This document shows, in pieces, positions 58,935 to 64,000 of a DNA stretch of 64,000 nucleotides. The notes under the pieces were generated by a model that was given only the letters and a program-made list of their open reading frames with translations, did no database searches and had not been told where the DNA came from. Numbering within the stretch: position 1 is the first letter of the stretch; every line of letters starts with the position of its first letter. Source of the DNA: Nemania diffusa (Eukaryota > Ascomycota > Sordariomycetes > Xylariales > Xylariaceae). The translations under genes were made by a program, and so were the position numbers. The stretch covers positions 372,001 to 436,000 of the forward strand of contig JBBPUQ010000006.1 of the NCBI GenBank assembly GCA_038501195.1, given 5' to 3'.

Positions 58935-60604
58935 ATGGCCCTGAGTATGCGAGTGCCGACGAGGGCATTTGGCGTCCTAAGAGTAAGTAATCCGTGCTTA
59001 GCGCTCAATTGATTAATCTTCTACGAAAATGGCGACCATTGCGTTACTAGAAAACGTCTATTTTTGCTAGAGTGCAGCTTAAGTTTAACACCATTGTTCA
59101 TTCTTAGCAACAACGTGCCGTTCCCGTCGCTCTCGCGCGAAGATGTTACTCTGCCTCCTCAGAGCCCGATCTAAAGGAGACCCTAAAGGCGGTTATCCCT
59201 GCTAAGCGAGAGCTGTTAAAGAAGGTCAAGGCTAATGGCTCTGCCGTTATTGGTGAAGTCAAGGTCGAAAATACCATTGGTGGCATGAGGTACGGCGGTC
59301 GGATAACAGACATTCACACACCTAACACACTGCGGACACTAATGGCGATTATAGAGGGCTCAAAGCAATGTTGTGGGAGGGTAGCGTCCTAGACGCGAAC
59401 GAGGGCATTCGGTTCCATGGCCGAACCATCAAGGATTGCCAGAAGCAACTCCCTAAGGGCAAGACCGGCACGGAGATGCTGCCCGAAGCCATGTTCTGGC
59501 TGCTCTTGACCGGCCAAGTTCCCTCAGTGCCCCAGATTCGCCAATTCTCGAGAGAATTGGCCGAACAAGCGCCATTGCCCGACTTCGTCAATAAGATGCT
59601 CGATAATTTCCCACAGGACTTGCATCCCATGACCCAGTTCGCCATTGCTGTCAGCTCCCTCAACTACACCTCCAAATTCGCTAAGGCCTACGAGAATGGG
59701 TTGAACAAGGCCGACTACTGGGAGCCTACTTTCGACGACTGCATCAGCTTGTTGGCCAAGTTGCCCACGATTGCCGCTAAGATCTACCAGAACTCCTACC
59801 GTGGTGGTGGTGCCTTGCCCGCCGATGTCGATATCGAGCAGGATTGGTCTTACAACTTCGCTGCCATGCTCGGAAAGGGTGGCAAAGAGAACGAGAACTT
59901 TCAAGATCTGTTGAGACTGTACCTCGCCCTTCATGGAGACCATGAGGGTGGAAACGTCTCAGCTCATGCTACCCATCTCGTCGGCAGCGCTCTCAGCGAC
60001 CCTTTCCTAAGCTACAGCGCTGGCCTCCAAGGATTAGCTGGCCCTCTGCATGGGTATGTATCTTCTTAACTCCTACCTTCACACTATACTCTATACTCAC
60101 CGTTCATGCAGTCTTGCTGCTCAAGAAGTCCTGCGCTGGATTATCCAGATGAAGAAAGATATCCCCGAGAGCTACTCTGAAAAAGATGTTCACGATTATC
60201 TTTGGTCTACCCTCAAGAGTGGGCGCGTCGTTCCAGGTTATGGTCACGCCGTCCTCCGCAAGCCCGATCCTCGCTTTGAGGCGCTGATGGACTATGCGTC
60301 TGCCCGCCCAGAGATCGCCAAGGATCCCGTTTTCCAGCTCGTCAAGCTCAACAGCGAAGTAGCTCCTGAGGTCTTGAAGAAGCATGGAAAGACGAAGAAC
60401 CCCTACCCGAACGTGGACTCGAGCAGCGGTGTATTATTCCACCATTACGGCTTCCACGAGACATTGTACTATACCGCAACCTTCGGTGTCAGCCGAGGGC
60501 TGGGTCCTCTTGCTCAGTTGATCTGGGATCGCGCGCTTGGTCTGCCTATTGAGCGACCTAAGAGCATTAACTTGGAAGGTATTCTAAAGCAGATCGGAGC
60601 TTGA
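58935..60604 (+). CDS. mcsA: Mitochondrial 2-methylcitrate synthase
   Basis: The CDS is join(58935..58982,59108..59289,59355..60053,60112..60604), 473 residues. All junctions are GT-AG and keep the frame; the joins give IGGMRGLKAM and GPLHGLAAQEV, both family blocks. Seen: a mitochondrial presequence ([20 protein letters not shown]...RRCYSASS), then a citrate-synthase fold with [46 protein letters not shown], the active-site block [17 protein letters not shown], and [15 protein letters not shown]. Residue choices ([36 protein letters not shown], ending near [10 protein letters not shown]) fit fungal methylcitrate synthase better than the housekeeping citrate synthase. It condenses propionyl-CoA with oxaloacetate and can also use acetyl-CoA. 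Paired head-to-head with the lyase of the same cycle. Confidence 0.95.
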
Positions 60605-61410
60605 CGATGAATTGATTGCATGTGTTCGAGCGCATCTTGCCGGCGTTTTGTTGGTTATATCCAGTTAGCTAGATCTTCATTCTTGGAGGACTTTTTGTAT
60701 TTAAAATCAATGCCGCGATGATCAACTTACTTATTAACTTTTTCCCCATGCGCCTGAAACAAATTCTCTCAACGCCTCAAAACTGTACGAACAGCTGTTT
60801 TCGCGACATCCTTTGACATAGGGCACAGGTTCCGCAGTGAACTTTTTGTGAGCGGCTGTCGGCATTGGCATTGGATATCGGGTGATAATAGTATACAGAT
60901 GATGAAAGCTCATCACAATTGCGTTGAATCTCGGAAAACAAAGCGACACCGGCGTTGACGTTGGTATCCGTGAAGCTTTGACATGTTGAACATGAGTTTC
61001 TACATTTCTACATTCTACCCCTCAGTGGGGTTATCGTCACCATACGTCAGGGCAGGGATGCATGAGCTACCCTGTGGTCCGGGGTATCTAGGAACGGAAA
61101 TGGCTCGTTAGGTAGTCCGCCGTCGTATCTGGGGTCGACGACCAGCCAACGATACCTCCCTGGGTTCCTCGGACCTGGTGTTGTGAAGACCCCTGCAGCC
61201 CAGAGCTCCCTCACACAAATTAGATGGGACCTCAAAAGAGATGTTCCGATGGCAGATGCCGTCTCGTTACAGCCCTTTGGTCTCCATCACGTGGTTGGAG
61301 TTGTTGCATTCGGATTTCGGAGGACATCGAGGCTACCACCACCAAAGGCGTGCAGGTCGTCTGCGATGCAACAACGTGACATATCACCCAGTAGATAAAA
61401 AAAGAAATCA

Positions 61411-61441
61411 ATCTGGGCTCGTCGCTAATGCGAGCCCAGAT
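61411..61441. repeat. Perfect 11-bp inverted repeat with 9-nt loop
   Basis: ATCTGGGCTCG and its reverse complement CGAGCCCAGAT are separated by TCGCTAATG. G+C-rich, so it would form a stable hairpin in RNA or single-stranded DNA. It lies within the possible gene remnant downstream of methylcitrate synthase. Function unknown. Confidence 0.85.
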
Positions 61442-62589
61442 GGGAACATATGCAAGGCTCTAGATCTAAGCGGTGACCTTGCCCCTGTTTATGGCACTTT
61501 CGTCAACGCGGCTAAAGAGGCTAAAGGCAAGGTCGATTCATAAGACAGGCCGCCCCAGTGCTCTGGACCGCGCCAGCGGATATTGTGTCCTCTGGGCTCG
61601 ATCGGAGACAAACAACTTGACGTATCACTGCAAGGTCGCAGCGGCCTAGGCCTCGGGTTTATGTGGACGGCTTGTGGCTCTGCAGAATACGTGATGCTTT
61701 CATACGGTGTGCCAACTCGAGAACTTGCTCCTATCACTCGCGCTGTCTGTTATTACGAGGCCTAGCTGCTGCTGTCTAAATTGCTCAGTTATGAGCGCAA
61801 TTCACGTCTTAATTGCACAGCGGCGGCTGTCCGAGGCGTCTCCACGACCACACGAGCTAGGCACGATGCCTATTGAGTCGCTGGGCTTAAGTCCGCACCG
61901 TCGTGTCAATTAAGCTTAATCTATTATCATATCCTGTGTTTTTCAAAAATAGCATCAACGTAAATGCCATATAACCTAGGTACGGACTCACTAGCCAACC
62001 CCTGCCGCTCCATACCTCTGCATCATGACCTAGATCTCTCACTCACTACAACCTGACGTGAGCAGTCGAGCTAACCTGCTACCGACCTGCCTACCAATAT
62101 TACCTACTGCTGCGTATGTGACAAGTTGCGTCGCCCCACATCGTGAAACCGGCGCTTTGATGGTCAACAAACGAGTCGAGACGACTCTCGTTACCGCGTA
62201 TTTACACCTGGTTTTCCCATCCTGAGCATCGCGTCGACGTTTCTGTTGGTAATAGGTTTCTATAAAAAGAAGATCCCCACATGAGATCCACGGAACCCAG
62301 GGAGCTAGACGACGCCCTTTAATATGAATTCATCTATGAAGCCTTGGTTTTTAATTCAACCGCAAATTCGCGAGACGGGCTGGAACGGTCACCGTCAGCG
62401 ACATGACCGAGGCTGAGCGTCTTGTCTCGCAAGTTGCCGCCACGGGGGGGAACATGAGCTTCCATGGTTCACGATGGCGTCGACGTACCGGATGCCTCTA
62501 GTGGAACGTCAGCGGCCGCATTGCTCAGATGGCCGAAGTATGGGTATAGTGATGGTGGCAAGAGCGGGAGGGCCGACGACGTGGATGAG

Positions 62590-62597
62590 TATAAATA
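62590..62597 (+). promoter_or_regulatory. TATA box of the DUF4360 gene
   Basis: TATAAATA lies 164 bp upstream of the ATG at 62754. A CA-rich, ATG-poor leader (CAATCA, CACACAACACC) connects them, as is typical for a strongly expressed fungal secreted-protein gene. Confidence 0.6.
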
Positions 62598-62753
62598 CAG
62601 GACGTCTCACGGCCTCGTCGATCTTTTATTCATCAGCACTCATCAGCACACTCAAGCAACTCAGCCCTACTCACAAAGCCTTCAGGCAAATCAAACACTC
62701 TTCACATCTGCGATCTCCCACGCACACAACACCTCAAAATCATCATCATCAAC

Positions 62754-63694
62754 ATGCTTTCCTTCATTTCTCTCTTCGGCGCCGCTCTGGTTGCTGCTAA
62801 CCCCTTGGTCCTTCCCGGCGCTGGCAGCGGCACTGCACCAGACCCGACCACGATCCAGATCACCAGTGTTTCCGCCAGTGGCAACGGCTGCCCCCAGGGC
62901 ACCGTCTCTACTGAGCTGTCCCCTGATCGCCAGGTGAGTCCCATCCCATGAAATCATCTCAATCACTTCCATCTAACCACCACCAGGTCGTCACCTTCGG
63001 TTTCGATGCGTTCCAAACTTACATTGGACCCGGCACCTCCGTCGCCGACAGGACCAAGAACTGCCAGCTTCACTTGAACCTCAAGTACCCTGGTGGCTTC
63101 CAGTTCGCCGTCGTGAGTATCCCTTCAGTCTCAGATAGGGGTGAGATGAGGTGAGATTCTAATACGCTTACTCCACTAGGTCGAGTCCACCTACCACGGC
63201 TACGCCCAGCTTGAGAAGGGCGTCACCGGAACCTTCTACTCGACCTACTACTTCAGCCAGTCGCCCGCTGACACCGTGAGTGAAGCCTCAACATACCCAA
63301 CCCCCAACTCAAAAATTACCATTTACTAACAGCAAGCAGACCACCACCCAGACCTCGATCTCCGGCGGCGGCCTCTGGGAATTCGGCGATGTGAGTACCC
63401 CTCCCCCCTCCCACTCACTCACCCACTCAAATAGAGTGGGCTCCCCAGTTATGAGAGGGTACAATTGAAGTGAGCACACGGCTAATCTTTCCGCGCTAGG
63501 TCTACACCAAGCAGGACCTGGTCCCCACGGCCTCGGTCATCTGGTCGCCCTGCGGCGCCACCGGCATCCTCAACGTGAACAACCGCATCGCGCTCGTGGC
63601 GACTAACACGAGCGCCTACGGCACCATCTCCGACGACGACGCCACCGTCGCGCTGACGCAACAGATCCACGTCGCCTGGCAGGCGTGCAAGTAA
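62754..63694 (+). CDS. Secreted DUF4360-family protein
   Basis: The CDS is join(62754..62933,62987..63112,63180..63275,63340..63390,63500..63694), 215 residues. Five exons with GTGAG donors and CAG/TAG acceptors, all phase 0. The acceptor of intron 3 could instead be AAG at 63336, adding one Gln. Seen: a signal peptide (MLSFISLFGAALVAANP), then the DUF4360 core with four landmark cysteines: GNGCPQGT, KNCQLHLNLKYPGGFQF, SPCGATGILNVNNR and the C-terminal WQACK. Family features TFGFDAF, GTFYSTYYF and a beta-rich pattern are present. Known: DUF4360 proteins are small secreted fungal proteins, about 200-220 residues, without an established function. Complete and typical in length. The TATA box and leader suggest strong expression. 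Confidence 0.9.
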
Positions 63695-64000
63695 GCGATC
63701 GTCTCTTAACATCGCTTGCTTTGCTGTGCACGGGAGTCATGGGATCGGATTTGTTTGGAATGGTCTCTCTTTTTCCCTTGGTCTGACTTGAGTCGGTCAG
63801 TTAGTCGGCAGGCAGGCACTTTTGCATCATCGCGTTGTTGTAGCGGGTCAAAAAAGGGAATTGCTTCATGCGCTGCTGCTTCTTTGTCGGCATGAAAGAT
63901 TTTTTACTTACCGCGGCATATCGTTTAGCCTTCTTTGAAATTGAAAAGCATCTTTCCTATATAACTTTGCCTGTCTTGGTCAACTTGGATGTGACATGTT
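63695..64000. other. 3' flank of the DUF4360 gene
   Basis: No coding frame. T-rich, as expected for a 3' UTR and polyadenylation region. The window ends here. Confidence 0.45.

Larger units (their letters stand above)
60605..62753. other. Intergenic region with a strong hairpin and possible gene remnants
   Basis: No intact gene. Between 61200 and 61545 two + strand frames have protein-like stretches (GVQVVCDATT in one; ALDLSGDLAPVYGTFVNAAK ending at TAA 61543 in another) but no signal peptide or splice links them; this may be a decayed gene. A perfect 11-bp inverted repeat lies at 61411-61441. 61900-62600 shows nothing coding. The end is the promoter of the DUF4360 gene. Confidence 0.4.

Overview
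The window looks like nuclear DNA of a filamentous ascomycete, most likely a Sordariomycete. Genes carry short introns (about 50-150 bp, GTRNGT...CTRAC...YAG), intergenic DNA is long, promoters are pyrimidine-rich, and one island of almost pure A+T looks like the end product of repeat-induced point mutation (RIP). I reconstructed thirteen protein genes exon by exon. Eleven belong to a recognisable family or secreted type; two are hypothetical. Layout: 1-9 kb holds three secreted or cell-surface genes on the + strand: a GH16 CRH-type cell-wall transglycosylase with a C-terminal membrane segment, a 162-residue six-cysteine secreted protein, and a large S41-type secreted protease. 9-28 kb is gene-poor. 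It holds a LaeA-like methyltransferase, quinolinate phosphoribosyltransferase (NAD synthesis), a 518-bp Mutator-type MITE with a 9-bp target duplication upstream of that gene, and two small hypothetical genes. 28-32 kb holds a ten-exon Dal5-type transporter convergent with a glutamine-synthetase-like (gamma-glutamyl ligase) gene, possibly a nitrogen-scavenging pair. 34.8-53.7 kb is the A+T island. A 1,995-bp non-autonomous LTR element (two 263-bp LTRs, 5-bp target duplication, G-run-rich interior, no ORF) interrupts it, and it contains internal dispersed and tandem repeats. 54-61 kb resumes with an SDR oxidoreductase and then the two mitochondrial methylcitrate-cycle enzymes, 2-methylisocitrate lyase and 2-methylcitrate synthase, divergently transcribed from one 1.2-kb promoter region. 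62.7-63.7 kb is a secreted DUF4360 protein. How the parts relate: the methylcitrate pair detoxifies and oxidises propionyl-CoA and is probably co-regulated. The secreted proteins concern wall remodelling and the outside environment. The island and MITE record past transposition followed by RIP. The most unusual item is the young-looking LTR mini-element inside the old RIP island: its two LTRs differ only by C-to-T changes, all in the left copy. I saw no rRNA, no convincing tRNA, no CRISPR and no viral genes.
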